A DNA stretch of 64,000 nucleotides from Actinobacteria bacterium IMCC19121. GTDB taxonomy: Bacteria > Actinomycetota > Actinomycetes > Nanopelagicales > Nanopelagicaceae. Both the position numbers and the translations under genes were made by a program. The stretch covers positions 248,001-312,000 of the forward strand of contig CP015605.1 of NCBI GenBank assembly GCA_002284895.1. The letters run 5' to 3'. Numbering within the stretch: the first letter of the stretch is position 1; every line of letters begins with the position of its first letter. Under the pieces are notes generated by a model. The model searched no databases. It had not been told where the DNA came from and saw only the letters and a program-made list of their open reading frames with translations. Positions 29,354-38,593 of this stretch are shown piece by piece.

Positions 29354-29445
29354 TGGCGGAGACGAGGAGATTTGAACTCCTGAAGGGTTTAACCCCTTAC
29401 CTCGTTAGCAGTGAGGCGCACTCGACCGGGCTATGCGACGTCTCC
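29354..29445 (-). tRNA. tRNA-Ser (anticodon GCT)
   Basis: 92-nt type II tRNA including an encoded CCA end (29354-29356). Acceptor GGAGACG/CGTCTCC; anticodon loop CTGCTAA with anticodon GCT; long variable arm AAGGG-GTTAAA-CCCTT; T arm AGGAG-TTCAAAT-CTCCT. The anticodon stem CCTCA/CGAGG has an A-C mismatch at the pair closing the loop. Confidence 0.93.
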
Positions 29446-29457
29446 GAGTACAGGGGA

Positions 29458-29505
29458 AGTTTAGCGTGTGGGTGGTTGGCTACCAATTCTCTTCACCATT
29501 ACGCT
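29458..29505. promoter_or_regulatory. Back-to-back promoters of tRNA-Ser(GCT) and pepP sharing a -35 palindrome
   Basis: Reverse: -35 TTGGTA (29486-29481), 17-bp spacer, -10 TAAACT (29463-29458) for the tRNA. Forward: -35 TTGGCT (29476-29481), 18-bp spacer, -10 TACGCT (29500-29505), at -12 to -7 of the pepP ATG. Both -35 elements come from the near-palindrome TTGGCTACCAA. Confidence 0.55.
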
Positions 29506-29511
29506 CACCAT

Positions 29512-30954
29512 ATGGAAAATTCAGACAAAGCGTTGGATACCGGCAGCAAGCGCGTTTATGACGTTGCGCCATCAGAGATGTTTGGCGAGTTCATGAAAAC
29601 TGGTTGGGCACCAACTCCTTTGACTGGAATCGTTCAGGACGAAGTAATTCCTTACTGTGTTAAGCGTCGCGAAGTTCTTTCAGCTGCCTTTGCTGGGTTA
29701 AGAGTTGTATTGCCAAGTGGTGAATTAAAGCAACGCAGCAATGACACTGATTATGACTATCGCCCTCATAGCGCTTTTGCTTACTACACCGGTGTGCAAG
29801 GTGTTGAAGCAAACCCACATGCCGTTCTTGTTATGGAACCCAGCGATGAAGGCCACACGCCAATCTTGTTTATCAATCCCCGATCTACTCGTGACACTGA
29901 TGCATTTTTCCGCGATGCTAAAAATGGTGAGCTCTGGGTTGGTCGTCGTTTCACAACCGATGAAGCGGCACAGCGCTATGGCATAGAAGTTCGCCCAGTA
30001 ACTGAGTTGGCTGCATTCCTTAAAGGTGGCAAAGCTGTTGCACTTCATGGATATGACGAAATTGTTGATGCGAACGTAAAGGTGCATGCACGCGCTGAAG
30101 AACTTATTAATTTTGTTTCTGTTGCCCGTCTTATCAAAGATGAGTATGAGATTCGTGAAATGCAAAAAGCTGTTGATGTTACTCACCGTGGTTTTAGTGA
30201 TGTAATCAGTGTTCTCCCTGCAGCAGTTAACACACCGCGCGGTGAGCGTGTTGTCGAAGCTGCCTTCTTTGGTCGTGCACGTGTTGAAGGAAACACTCTT
30301 GGCTATAACACCATTGCGGCAAGTGGTTCACATGCATGTGTGTTGCACTGGAATCGCAATGATGGTGAAGTAAAACCTGGGGATTTGTTGTTACTAGATG
30401 CTGGCGTGGAAGTAGATTCTTATTACACAGCCGATATAACAAGAACCTTTCCCGTGAGTGGAAAATTCACACCCATACAACGCTCGCTCTATATGTTGGT
30501 CTATGAGTCACAGAAAGCTGGAATTGCTGCGATTAAAGCCGGTGTTCCTTTTCTAAATATAAATCGCGCCAGCCATGCTGTTTTAGTACAGGGTTTAATT
30601 GATATGGGGATCATCACGATGAGCCTTGAAGAGGCTATGGATCCAAAGGTGAGTCTGCATAAGCGATGGACACTTCACGGAGTTGCTCACATGTTAGGTA
30701 TGGATGTTCATGACTGTGCTCAAGCACGCGCTGATCAATATCGAGATGGTGTGCTGGAGGCAGGAATGATTTTAACTGTTGAGCCAGGGCTCTATATTCA
30801 AAGTGATGATGAGTTATTCCCACCTGAATATCGCGGCATTGGAATCAGAATTGAAGATGACGTCCTTGTAACTGAAGATGGTTGTATTAACTTGTCTGAA
30901 AACATTCCTCATCACCCAGATGAGATTGAAAGCTGGATGGCTTCTTTACGCTAG
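29512..30954 (+). CDS. pepP: Xaa-Pro aminopeptidase (aminopeptidase P)
   Basis: M24B metallopeptidase removing N-terminal residues linked to proline. 480 residues: N-terminal creatinase-like domain (VLPSGELKQRSNDTDYDYR, FAYYTGVQG), then the pita-bread domain with dinuclear metal ligands in LLLDAGVEVDSYYTADITRT (two Asp), GVAHMLGMDVHD (His), VEPGLYI (Glu) and RIEDDVLVT (Glu). The frame is open from 29323 through the tRNA, which is spurious; ATG 29512 has no Shine-Dalgarno but has TACGCT at -12 to -7. Overlaps crcB by 9 bp at the end. Confidence 0.93.
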   Translation: MENSDKALDTGSKRVYDVAPSEMFGEFMKTGWAPTPLTGIVQDEVIPYCVKRREVLSAAFAGLRVVLPSGELKQRSNDTDYDYRPHSAFAYYTGVQGVEANPHAVLVMEPSDEGHTPILFINPRSTRDTDAFFRDAKNGELWVGRRFTTDEAAQRYGIEVRPVTELAAFLKGGKAVALHGYDEIVDANVKVHARAEELINFVSVARLIKDEYEIREMQKAVDVTHRGFSDVISVLPAAVNTPRGERVVEAAFFGRARVEGNTLGYNTIAASGSHACVLHWNRNDGEVKPGDLLLLDAGVEVDSYYTADITRTFPVSGKFTPIQRSLYMLVYESQKAGIAAIKAGVPFLNINRASHAVLVQGLIDMGIITMSLEEAMDPKVSLHKRWTLHGVAHMLGMDVHDCAQARADQYRDGVLEAGMILTVEPGLYIQSDDELFPPEYRGIGIRIEDDVLVTEDGCINLSENIPHHPDEIESWMASLR

Positions 30955-31281
30955 CGAAAGACCAAACCAAGCAGCAAGTAAGCCCAAGCCTAGCGATAAA
31001 ACAAGATTGAGGCCTGCCTCTTTATAGCGCTTTAGTTCATATGCAAGGAAAATATCAAGCATAAATGTTGACCACGTTGTGAACGCTCCCGCAAACCCAA
31101 TTGCAAGCAAGTCATGGACGTGTTCTGAACTATTGAAAGTTAATCCTAAAAGAAAGGAACCTAAGATATTTACTAGAAATATTCCGTAAGGCTGTCTGGA
31201 AAATCTTCTTATGTATTGATCAATTGCAAAGCGTGCCGGTGCACCTATAGCGGCTCCAATAATTACATACATCATATTCAT
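30946..31281 (-). CDS. crcB: CrcB/Fluc fluoride channel subunit (2)
   Basis: A 111-residue, four-helix membrane protein exporting fluoride as part of a dual-topology dimer. Family motifs: GAAIGAPARFAIDQYI near the N-terminus, VNILGSFLLGL (pore Asn) and FAGAFTTWSTFMLD (the TTFST-like phenylalanine box, here TTWST). The ATG overlaps the stop of the preceding crcB (ATGA). Paired genes of this kind usually encode oppositely oriented subunits of a heterodimer. Overlaps the end of pepP by 9 bp. Confidence 0.9.
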   Translation of the reverse strand: MNMMYVIIGAAIGAPARFAIDQYIRRFSRQPYGIFLVNILGSFLLGLTFNSSEHVHDLLAIGFAGAFTTWSTFMLDIFLAYELKRYKEAGLNLVLSLGLGLLAAWFGLSLA

Positions 31282-31631
31282 GAGCGGACCGGAATAATCC
31301 TGCGTGCAAGCGGTAGAACAATTACAACAATCATCAAAGAGAAAATAAGATTATGGGCCAAGAAAAGTAATCCGCCATCTTGTGGTTCTAATGCTTGCGC
31401 GGTTACTGCAGAAAATGTTGTGAGCCCTGCACAAAAGCCAGGAAGTAGAAGGTGTCGAAGCTCTGTGACTCCTCGGCGCTCCATCAATACAAGTAGTGCG
31501 CTAGCTAGAGCAACACCAATCATGTTTGCGGCAAGAGTTCCGCTGCGATCATCGGAAATGGCAAGGCCTAAGCCGTAGCGCACTAGAGTTCCAGCGACAC
31601 CGCCTACCGAGACAAGAACTAGCGATTTCAG
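31278..31631 (-). CDS. crcB: CrcB/Fluc fluoride channel subunit (1), probable CTG start
   Basis: First of two tandem fluoride channel genes. The only ATG/GTG/TTG start (GTG 31583) would omit the conserved first helix. Reading upstream in frame gives LVLVSVGGVAGTLVRYGLGL, the normal CrcB N-terminus, back to a CTG at 31631 that overlaps the preceding stop as CTGA, analogous to ATGA/GTGA coupling. With this start the protein has 117 residues, the usual length. Other motifs: AANMIGVALASALL and FCAGLTTFSAVTAQ. The CTG initiation is inferred. Confidence 0.78.
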   Translation of the reverse strand: MKSLVLVSVGGVAGTLVRYGLGLAISDDRSGTLAANMIGVALASALLVLMERRGVTELRHLLLPGFCAGLTTFSAVTAQALEPQDGGLLFLAHNLIFSLMIVVIVLPLARRIIPVRS

Positions 31632-31981
31632 TGTGGCAAAGCTTTCTTAGCAACACCTGAAACAAGGCGAGTAACAACACTAATCACTAACGCTGCTAAT
31701 ACTGCCGACCAGAAGTTTGTAACATCCAAACTCTCACTCCAGTCAGCAAGTAACATCAAAATCGCTGCATTGACAACTACTAGAAATAATCCAAGAGTTA
31801 GGATCACTGCAGGTAGTGTTAAAAGCTTAAGCAGGCTTCCAAGGGTTGCATTGAGTAAGCCAAAGAGAAGTGCAACCCATAGATACGTTGTGAAACCACC
31901 CAGGACATCTATTCCAGGAATCAACGCTGTTGCAACCCAAAACGATAAAGCTAGAGCTGCCCAACTGCGTAGAAGTTTCAT
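31628..31981 (-). CDS. Phage-holin-4_2 / YvlD-like membrane protein
   Basis: A 117-residue protein with about four hydrophobic helices. GIDVLGGFTTYLWVALLFGL and LLKLLTLPAVILTLGLFLVV match the phage_holin_4_2 (DUF360) family of small bacterial membrane proteins, which despite the name are mostly chromosomal and of unknown role. It lies 7 bp after sdhB in the same direction and is coupled to crcB, so these membrane genes may be the tail of the sdh operon. Confidence 0.8.
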   Translation of the reverse strand: MKLLRSWAALALSFWVATALIPGIDVLGGFTTYLWVALLFGLLNATLGSLLKLLTLPAVILTLGLFLVVVNAAILMLLADWSESLDVTNFWSAVLAALVISVVTRLVSGVAKKALPH

Positions 31982-31988
31982 GTATCTA

Positions 31989-32747
31989 TTAAAGACCCTC
32001 GCGCTTGCGAATCTTGGAACCTAGCCAGCGTGCAGGATCATATTTAATGTCCACTACGCGCTCCTTCATAGGAATGATGGCGTTATCGGTGATTCGAATG
32101 TGCTCAGGGCATACCTCGGTACAGCATTTGGTGATGTTACACATTCCAAGGCCATGCTCTTCTTGAGCCGTCTTTTTGCGATTCTTCAAGATATCTAATG
32201 GGTGCATATCTAGCTCTGCGATGCGAATGAAGAATCGAGGTCCAGCAAAAGACTTCTTGTTCTCTTCATGGTCGCGAACTACGTGACAAACATCCTGACA
32301 CAAGAAACATTCAATGCATTTGCGGAACTCTTGGCTGCGCTCAACATCTACTTGTTGCATGCGTGCATCACCTGGAGCTAAATCTGCAGGAGGTGCATAG
32401 GCAGGGATTTCCATTGCCTTTTTGTAGTTAAAGGAAACATCAGTCACTAAATCTTTAATGACAGGAAATGCACGAAGTGGCGTGACAGTAATTGTCTCCC
32501 CTTCAGGATATGAAGCAACCTGTGTCATACAAGCCAGACGTGGTTTTCCGTTGATTTCCATGGAACATGAGCCACATTTACCCGCTTTGCAGTTCCAGCG
32601 AACAGCAAGGTCGCCCATTTGTGTTGCTTGAACACGATGGATTACATCTAGAACTACTTCGCCTTCATTGACTTCTACTTGAACATCTTTGAGTTCACCA
32701 GAATCAGAGTCACCACGCCAGATGCGAAGATTAAGTTTGCGCGCCAT
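31989..32747 (-). CDS. sdhB: Succinate dehydrogenase iron-sulfur subunit
   Basis: Electron-transfer subunit of complex II, 252 residues. N-terminal [2Fe-2S] domain with CKAGKCGSCSMEINGKPRLAC; C-terminal ferredoxin domain with CIECFLCQDVCHVV and CNITKCCTEVCPEHI cysteines for the remaining clusters. ATG overlaps the sdhA stop by one base (TAATG). Order C-A-B and the single membrane subunit resemble the mycobacterial Sdh1 type. Confidence 0.95.
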   Translation of the reverse strand: MARKLNLRIWRGDSDSGELKDVQVEVNEGEVVLDVIHRVQATQMGDLAVRWNCKAGKCGSCSMEINGKPRLACMTQVASYPEGETITVTPLRAFPVIKDLVTDVSFNYKKAMEIPAYAPPADLAPGDARMQQVDVERSQEFRKCIECFLCQDVCHVVRDHEENKKSFAGPRFFIRIAELDMHPLDILKNRKKTAQEEHGLGMCNITKCCTEVCPEHIRITDNAIIPMKERVVDIKYDPARWLGSKIRKREGL

Positions 32748-34627
32748 TAGTTGGATCCGCCTTTCGCAATTTCTTCCGGTGTCATGTATTTCTCCAACTC
32801 ATGCACATCAAAGAGATCAAATAGCTCTTTAGGTAGCATCGGTAGAACTTGTTCACGAACATTTACTTTTGTGCCATCAAAGGATGAGATGTGGTTGACC
32901 TGGCGCCACTTGTTATTCATGCCCGGGAAGTCATCACGTGTGTGTCCACCGCGAGATTCTTCACGCGCGATTGCAGATTTAGCAGTGCTTTCTGCAACCA
33001 ACAACATATTGTCTAAGTCAAAAGCTAAGTGGAATCCTGGGTTGAACTTACGTCCACCGCTTACAGAAACATTTGCACTGCGTTTTCTAATATCTGCAAT
33101 CTTTTCGATTGCACTTTGCAGTTCGGCACCTGTGCGGATAATTCCCACTAAATTGTGAGTAATTTCTTGTAGTTCTGCGTGCAAGGAGTAAGAGTTTTCT
33201 CCGCCTTCACGATCAAATGGGGCTTGAATCTTTGCTGCAGCCGCTGTAATTGCTGCTTCACTCACTGGATTCTTTCCACTATTTTTAACATATTGCGCCG
33301 CTGCAGCACCTGCGCGGCGACCAAATACCAAAAGATCTGTCAGTGAGTTTCCACCTAAACGATTTGAACCATGCATTCCACCAGCAACTTCGCCAGCTGC
33401 AAATAATCCTGGAACTCCAACAGCTGCTGCGGTATCTGGTTCTACTTCAACTCCGCCCATGACGTAGTGGCATGTTGGGCCAACTTCCATTGGCTCCTTT
33501 GTAATGTCCACGCCAGCTAGTTCATAGAACTGGTGCCACATAGATGGAAGGCGCTTTTTAATAACTTCAGCAGATAAACGCTTAGAAACATCGAGGAATA
33601 CTCCGCCATGCTCAGTTCCACGTCCTGCTTTTACTTCAGTATTAATTGCGCGTGCAACTTCATCACGTGGCAAAAGCTCAGGTGGGCGGCGGTTGTTGTC
33701 TTGATCTTCATACCAACGATCGGCTTCTTCTTCATTGTCTGCATACATCTTCTTAAATACTTCTGGGATGTATTTGAACATAAAGCGTTCACCGACATTA
33801 TTCGTTAAAACTCCACCTTCACCACGAACAGATTCAGTTACTAAAATTCCGCGAACCGATGGTGGCCAGACCATTCCTGTTGGGTGGAACTGCAAGAACT
33901 CCATGTCCACAAGATTTGCACCGGCTTTTAATGCAAGTGCATGTCCATCGCCAGTACCTTCCCATGAATTAGAAGTAATCTTGAAAGTCTTACCAACTCC
34001 ACCAGTTGCAATTACTACTGCAGGTGCTTCAAATAAAACTTCTGCACCAGTCTCGCGCCAGTAACCGTAGGCACCAGAGACTTTGCCATTTTCTTTCAAG
34101 ATATCTATAATTGTTAATTCAGCAAATACTTTGATGTTGCACTCCATGTCGCCAAAGTCGCGACCATCTTGCTGTTGCAGAGCAACAATGCGCTGTTGCA
34201 TTGTTCTAATTAACTCAAGACCGGTGCGATCTCCTACGTGTGCAAGGCGTGGATACTCATGTCCACCAAAGTTACGTTGTGAAATCTTTCCTTCTTTAGT
34301 GCGATCAAAGAGCGCGCCCCATACTTCTAGCTCCCAAATACGATCTGGGGCTTCTTTGGCATGTAATTCAGCCATGCGGTAATGATTAAGGAATTTACCG
34401 CCGCGCATAGTGTCGCGAAAGTGAACCATCCAGTTGTCATTGTCATTGACGTTACCCATTGATGCAGCTGCGCCACCTTCGGCCATAACTGTGTGGGCCT
34501 TACCAAATAGTGATTTACAGATGATTGCTACGCGCAATCCTGCTTCTCTGGCTTCAACGGCAGCGCGCAAACCAGCACCGCCTGCTCCAATAATAAGGAC
34601 ATCGTAATTATGGCGTTCGATAGTCAT
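32747..34627 (-). CDS. sdhA: Succinate dehydrogenase flavoprotein subunit
   Basis: Catalytic 626-residue subunit oxidising succinate to fumarate. Motifs: FAD dinucleotide loop LIIGAGGAGLRAAVEA, covalent-flavin histidine HTVMAEGGAAASMGN, substrate-site FLQFHPTGM, TCHYVMGGVEVEPDT and GSNRLGGNSLTDLLVFGRRA. Spacing to sdhC is 12 bp and it overlaps sdhB by one base, so the subunits are made from one message. Length and motifs are regular. Confidence 0.96.
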   Translation of the reverse strand: MTIERHNYDVLIIGAGGAGLRAAVEAREAGLRVAIICKSLFGKAHTVMAEGGAAASMGNVNDNDNWMVHFRDTMRGGKFLNHYRMAELHAKEAPDRIWELEVWGALFDRTKEGKISQRNFGGHEYPRLAHVGDRTGLELIRTMQQRIVALQQQDGRDFGDMECNIKVFAELTIIDILKENGKVSGAYGYWRETGAEVLFEAPAVVIATGGVGKTFKITSNSWEGTGDGHALALKAGANLVDMEFLQFHPTGMVWPPSVRGILVTESVRGEGGVLTNNVGERFMFKYIPEVFKKMYADNEEEADRWYEDQDNNRRPPELLPRDEVARAINTEVKAGRGTEHGGVFLDVSKRLSAEVIKKRLPSMWHQFYELAGVDITKEPMEVGPTCHYVMGGVEVEPDTAAAVGVPGLFAAGEVAGGMHGSNRLGGNSLTDLLVFGRRAGAAAAQYVKNSGKNPVSEAAITAAAAKIQAPFDREGGENSYSLHAELQEITHNLVGIIRTGAELQSAIEKIADIRKRSANVSVSGGRKFNPGFHLAFDLDNMLLVAESTAKSAIAREESRGGHTRDDFPGMNNKWRQVNHISSFDGTKVNVREQVLPMLPKELFDLFDVHELEKYMTPEEIAKGGSN

Positions 34628-34639
34628 AGTCGATTCCCC

Positions 34640-35440
34640 TTAGAAGAAGTAAAAGTTTGTCCAGGCACCAGTTGCAACTTCGCGGACATAAATGTCTGCA
34701 AATGCAACTGCGGCAAGTGAGTACCAAGCAAATTGTTGGTGCTTGTGATTAAGGATTGAAACCCATGTCCATAACTTGTATCGCACTGGGTGCTTAGAGA
34801 AATGCTTTAAGCGTCCGCCAACTGTGTGACGGCATGTGTGACAAGAGAGTGAGTAGAACCAAAGAAGTGTTGAGCTAAGAAGTAATACAAGAGAACCAAC
34901 GCTTGCATGTCCCCATTGTCCTTCTGGGTTCTTGAAAGAAATGATTGCGTCATAGGTTAGAAAGACGTTGAACACTAAACCTGCATAAAAAAACCAACGG
35001 TGAGCGTTTTGCAAGATAAGTGGTGCGCGAGTTTCGCCAGTGTATTTCTCATGTGGCTCCGCAACTGCGCATGCTGGTGGTGATAACCAAAACGCTCGGT
35101 AGTAAGCCTTGCGGTAGTAATAACACGTCATTCTAAAACCAAGTGGGAAGATCAAAATAATTAAAGCTGGTGACAATGCAAAGTTAAGAACTTGTGCACT
35201 CACTGGTGTGAAGCCAGCGATGGTTGAACCTTCAACACATGCCTCTGATAAGCATGGTGAATAGAAAGGTGAGATCAGCGGTTCAGTGAAGTAATAAGCA
35301 TTTTCAAATGCTCGAAATGTTGCGTAGATGATGAATGAGAAGAGAACACCAAAAGTTATAAGCGGTTGTAACCACCACTTATCTGTACGTAGCGTGCGCT
35401 CTTTAATCTTTGCGCGCGTTGGTGAAAAAACACCTGACAT
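34640..35440 (-). CDS. sdhC: Succinate dehydrogenase membrane subunit
   Basis: A 266-residue membrane anchor with five or six hydrophobic helices and several histidines suitable for haem b and quinone contacts (SLSCHTCRHTVGG, LNHKHQQFAWY). Resembles the long single anchor of actinobacterial Sdh1-type complexes. The frame is open to 35467, but ATG 35440 has GGGGGAG six bases upstream and is chosen. First gene of sdhCAB. Confidence 0.85.
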   Translation of the reverse strand: MSGVFSPTRAKIKERTLRTDKWWLQPLITFGVLFSFIIYATFRAFENAYYFTEPLISPFYSPCLSEACVEGSTIAGFTPVSAQVLNFALSPALIILIFPLGFRMTCYYYRKAYYRAFWLSPPACAVAEPHEKYTGETRAPLILQNAHRWFFYAGLVFNVFLTYDAIISFKNPEGQWGHASVGSLVLLLSSTLLWFYSLSCHTCRHTVGGRLKHFSKHPVRYKLWTWVSILNHKHQQFAWYSLAAVAFADIYVREVATGAWTNFYFF

Positions 35441-35491
35441 GAATAACTCCCCCGGCACCATTGGCAATAACTAGGGGTAAGTCTCCTCTTA

Positions 35492-35513
35492 GAGTGAAAA
35501 TTCGGCTAGAAAT
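35492..35513. repeat. Direct repeat copy 1 (upstream of sdhC)
   Basis: GAGTGAAAATTCGGCTAGAAAT, nearly repeated at 35674-35695 on the other side of tRNA-Ser(TGA); CGGCTAGAAAT is identical. Two one-base differences in the left part. This 120-bp gap otherwise holds only the sdhC ribosome binding site. Confidence 0.5.
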
Positions 35514-35560
35514 AGTCACGCCTAATGGCTATGAACTCAGCCACAAAGGTAAAGAAAAAA

Positions 35561-35646
35561 TGGCGGAGGGCGTGGGATTTGAACCCACGAAACTTTCGTT
35601 TGCCGGTTTTCAAGACCGGTGCACTCGGCCGCTATGCGAGCCCTCC
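35561..35646 (-). tRNA. tRNA-Ser (anticodon TGA)
   Basis: 86-nt type II tRNA with encoded CCA (35561-35563). Acceptor GGAGGGC/GCCCTCC, anticodon arm CCGGT-CTTGAAA-ACCGG with anticodon TGA, variable arm CGAAAGTTTCG, T arm GTGGG-TTCAAAT-CCCAC. Located near serS. Confidence 0.95.
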
Positions 35647-35653
35647 GTGGGAG

Positions 35654-35659
35654 AGATTA
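35654..35659 (-). promoter_or_regulatory. -10 element of tRNA-Ser(TGA)
   Basis: Reverse TAATCT, 8 bases before the mature 5' end, so transcription would begin essentially at the tRNA. Repeat copy 2 occupies the -35 region. Confidence 0.45.
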
Positions 35660-35673
35660 CCCGAAGATGGCCG

Positions 35674-35695
35674 GAGTCGAAAATCGGCTAGAAAT
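35674..35695. repeat. Direct repeat copy 2 (upstream of tRNA-Ser TGA)
   Basis: GAGTCGAAAATCGGCTAGAAAT, matching 35492-35513. It reaches the stop codon of the HAD gene and spans the expected -35 region of the tRNA promoter. Confidence 0.5.
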
Positions 35696-36507
35696 TAAGC
35701 GGGTAGATCTAACAACTTCTCGATAACTATTGCCACGCCATCGCTGTGATGTGATGGAGCTACATCTTTTGCATATTTGATTCCATCAGGGTGTCCATCA
35801 GCCATTGCATATGAACGCCCGCACCATTCAAGCATTGGAAAATCATTCGGGTTATCGCCAAATGAAACACAATCAGCGGCGTCAATCCCAAGGCGCCCAG
35901 CAACTTTTGCAAGTGTCGTTCCTTTAGAGATTCCAAGAGCTGAGATTTCAAGAAGTGACTCTCTTGCATTTGAATGTGTCACAGTTGCAAACCCATCAAG
36001 TTCACGGAGTGCAACTTCCAACATTTCATCCGATGTTAGTTCACCACCACTACAACGGGCCAACATTTTAAATACTGGTCCTTTTGCTGCATCTTCAATT
36101 CTTTCAACGCCAACATTATCTAAACCGATATCCCATCTAGGAACATATGATTTTTCACGGTGGTAGTAATCATGAGTTTCAATTGCAAAAGAGATTTGCG
36201 GAATTGCTGTGCGCAATCGCTGTGCGATTTCAATCTGTTGATCTTTTGAGATCATCCACTCTTCAGTAACTTCGCGCTTTTGTAAGTCATAGAGCATTGC
36301 GCCGTTTCCACAAATTGCTTCACCAAAACCAAAAGCTTCTCTAATCTCATTCATCCAGCGCGGTGGGCGGCCGGTTACAAAATAAATATGAACACCAAGA
36401 TCGCGCGCTCGTGTGAAGGCATCAATTGTGCGTTGTGTGATTGTTCCGTCGTGGTGAACGATTGTTCCGTCTAGATCTGTTGCAATAAGTTTGGGGCGCT
36501 TACTCAC
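35695..36507 (-). CDS. HAD-superfamily hydrolase (Cof type)
   Basis: A 270-residue phosphatase of the Cof/HAD-IIB group. Motif [10 protein letters not shown] (nucleophile and acid Asp), motif II in VTGRPPRW, motif [18 protein letters not shown] and [14 protein letters not shown] (metal-binding Asp pair). The cap domain lies between. Such enzymes dephosphorylate sugar phosphates or cofactors; the substrate is not predictable. GTG start overlaps the serS stop (GTGA), so it is coupled to serS. Confidence 0.88.
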   Translation of the reverse strand: MSKRPKLIATDLDGTIVHHDGTITQRTIDAFTRARDLGVHIYFVTGRPPRWMNEIREAFGFGEAICGNGAMLYDLQKREVTEEWMISKDQQIEIAQRLRTAIPQISFAIETHDYYHREKSYVPRWDIGLDNVGVERIEDAAKGPVFKMLARCSGGELTSDEMLEVALRELDGFATVTHSNARESLLEISALGISKGTTLAKVAGRLGIDAADCVSFGDNPNDFPMLEWCGRSYAMADGHPDGIKYAKDVAPSHHSDGVAIVIEKLLDLPA

Positions 36508-37763
36508 ACCAACTCAAATCGTTCTTTACCAAGAAATGGTTGTAGCGCCTTAGGAATATTGACAGTTCCATCTGCATTTTGGTGGTTCTCTAAAATCGCA
36601 ACAATCATGCGTGGAATGGCAACTAACGTTCCATTTAATGTTGCAACAGCCTTTGTGCCATCAGCATCTTTGTAACGGATATTTAGGCGGCGGGCTTGAA
36701 ACTCTGTGCAGTTAGAAGTACTCGTGACTTCACGGTATGCATCCTGCGTTGGAATCCATGCTTCGCAGTCGAATTTACGGTTAGCACTTGAGCCAAGATC
36801 TCCTGATGCCACATCAATAACACGATATGGAATCTCCATTGCATCCAGGAAGTCTTTCTCCCATTGCAAAATACGAGCATGCTCTGCTTTTGCTTGATCT
36901 GGGTGGCAGAAAGAGAACATTTCAACTTTATCAAATTGGTGAACACGAATAATTCCGCGAGTATCTTTTCCATACGTTCCAGCTTCACGGCGAAAACATG
37001 AGGAGTAGCCGGCATAGCGCATTGGAAGTTTGTCTCCTGATAAAACTTCATCCATATGCATTGCAGCCAGTGGAACTTCAGAAGTTCCTACTAAGTACAC
37101 ATCATCTTTTTCAATTCTGTAAACATTCTCAGCAGCTTGTCCAAGAAATCCTGTGCCTTCCATTGCTGCTGGATTAACCAGCACTGGAGGAATAACTGGA
37201 ACGAAACCAGCTTTAACTGCCATAGAGATTGCATAGTTAACAAGTGCAAACTCAAGAAGAGCGCCTGAACCTGTTAAGTAATATGAACGAGAGCCCGCAA
37301 CCTTTGCACCGCGCTCTGTATCAATTGCACCTAGAAGTTTTCCTAGCTCGACGTGATCTTTTGGTTCAAAATCAAACTTGCGTGGTGTTCCAACATGTTC
37401 TAGAACTTTGAAATCTGCTTCGCCACCAATAGGTGCATCAGGATCAAGCACGTTTGAAAGCTGCATTACTAGCGCTTTGGTGTGCTCCTCTGCCTCCGCG
37501 CGCTTGCTATCAGCCTCTTTAACAGCAGTTGCTAACTCTTTAGCGTTTTCAAGAAGTGCGGTTTTCTCATCACCTTTGGCTGCGCCTACTGATTTAGATA
37601 AAACGTTTTGTTCTGCGCGTAGTTTTTCAAACTTTTCGATTGCAACACGGCGTAGTTCATCTGATGCAATTATCTGATCAACAATAGATGCATCTTCACC
37701 GCGACCCGTTTGTGATGCACGAACTGCATCTGGGTTCTCGCGAATGAATTTAACGTCGATCAT
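36504..37763 (-). CDS. serS: Seryl-tRNA synthetase
   Basis: Charges tRNA-Ser; class II synthetase of 419 residues. N-terminal ~110 residues form the long antiparallel coiled coil that holds the tRNA variable arm; then motif 2 [19 protein letters not shown] and motif 3 [23 protein letters not shown] overlaps the pheA stop. Two tRNA-Ser genes lie nearby (29354, 35561), one in the same transcriptional direction just downstream of the HAD gene. Confidence 0.97.
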   Translation of the reverse strand: MIDVKFIRENPDAVRASQTGRGEDASIVDQIIASDELRRVAIEKFEKLRAEQNVLSKSVGAAKGDEKTALLENAKELATAVKEADSKRAEAEEHTKALVMQLSNVLDPDAPIGGEADFKVLEHVGTPRKFDFEPKDHVELGKLLGAIDTERGAKVAGSRSYYLTGSGALLEFALVNYAISMAVKAGFVPVIPPVLVNPAAMEGTGFLGQAAENVYRIEKDDVYLVGTSEVPLAAMHMDEVLSGDKLPMRYAGYSSCFRREAGTYGKDTRGIIRVHQFDKVEMFSFCHPDQAKAEHARILQWEKDFLDAMEIPYRVIDVASGDLGSSANRKFDCEAWIPTQDAYREVTSTSNCTEFQARRLNIRYKDADGTKAVATLNGTLVAIPRMIVAILENHQNADGTVNIPKALQPFLGKERFELV

Positions 37764-38590
37764 TTACCGGCCTTTTCTCGTGGATATGAACCTAGGAAGC
37801 GAATATCTTCACAGATTGCTCGCAACGCTTCTACTGTCTCCTTTACTGGAGCATCGTTAACGTGGCCCTCGGCATCAATAATGAAATGGTAATGGCCAAG
37901 TTCTAGACCTGTTGGACGTGACTGAATAAAAGTTAAGTTAACGTCGCGCTTAGCGAACTCAGTCAAGATATCGAGCAAGGCGCCAGCGTGATCGATGCCG
38001 ATAAAGACAGCAAGGGATGTGCGATCAAAGCCTGTTGCCTTAGGTGGAGTTGTTGGCTTTGAGACCAAAACAAAGCGAGTAACAGCACCGACAATGTCGC
38101 CGATGTTATCTGCAATAACTGTAAGTCCGTAATGAGCTGCAGCAACTGGGGCTGCAATAGCTGCATCAAATTCTCCGCGACCAATTGCTTCGGCTGCTGC
38201 TGCAGTTGATGCGGTTGCGATTAATTCTGCATCTGGATAATTCTTAGCAATATATGCACGGCACTGGGCTTCTGCATGTGGGTGTGTAGCAATGCGGCGA
38301 ATATCAACGGTGTCGCGCTTAGACATCAGCGCAAAAGAAACTGGCAATGTAACTTCACCAACGATAGAAAGTGGTGTTCCTGTTGCTAATTCATCAAGGG
38401 TTCGTGCAACAACGCCTTCAACAGAGTTCTCAATGGGCACTAGTGCAAAGTGCGCTTTACCAACTCGCACCGCATCTAGAGCTGCCGTCACATTTGCGTA
38501 CGGGATGAGGGAATCATTTGAAGAAGTGATCTTTTTAAGAGCAGCTTCGGTGAATGTTCCTTTTGGACCTAAATACGCGTATGTGCTCAC
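37760..38590 (-). CDS. pheA: Prephenate dehydratase
   Basis: Converts prephenate to phenylpyruvate for phenylalanine synthesis. 276 residues: catalytic domain [33 protein letters not shown] and the TRFVLVS motif with the active-site Thr; C-terminal ACT domain ([33 protein letters not shown]) for feedback by phenylalanine. GTG start at 38590, three bases after the upstream gene's stop. Coupled to serS. Confidence 0.95.
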   Translation of the reverse strand: MSTYAYLGPKGTFTEAALKKITSSNDSLIPYANVTAALDAVRVGKAHFALVPIENSVEGVVARTLDELATGTPLSIVGEVTLPVSFALMSKRDTVDIRRIATHPHAEAQCRAYIAKNYPDAELIATASTAAAAEAIGRGEFDAAIAAPVAAAHYGLTVIADNIGDIVGAVTRFVLVSKPTTPPKATGFDRTSLAVFIGIDHAGALLDILTEFAKRDVNLTFIQSRPTGLELGHYHFIIDAEGHVNDAPVKETVEALRAICEDIRFLGSYPREKAGK

Positions 38591-38593
38591 TGA

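Noticed and set aside
29323-29511. 63-codon N-terminal extension of aminopeptidase P
   Set aside because: The extension translates the antisense of tRNA-Ser(GCT) and is absent from the family; ATG 29512 has a -10 at the leaderless position.
35461-35691. Forward ORF of 76 codons with GVGFEPTKL
   Set aside because: Antisense of tRNA-Ser(TGA); a well-known spurious peptide class.
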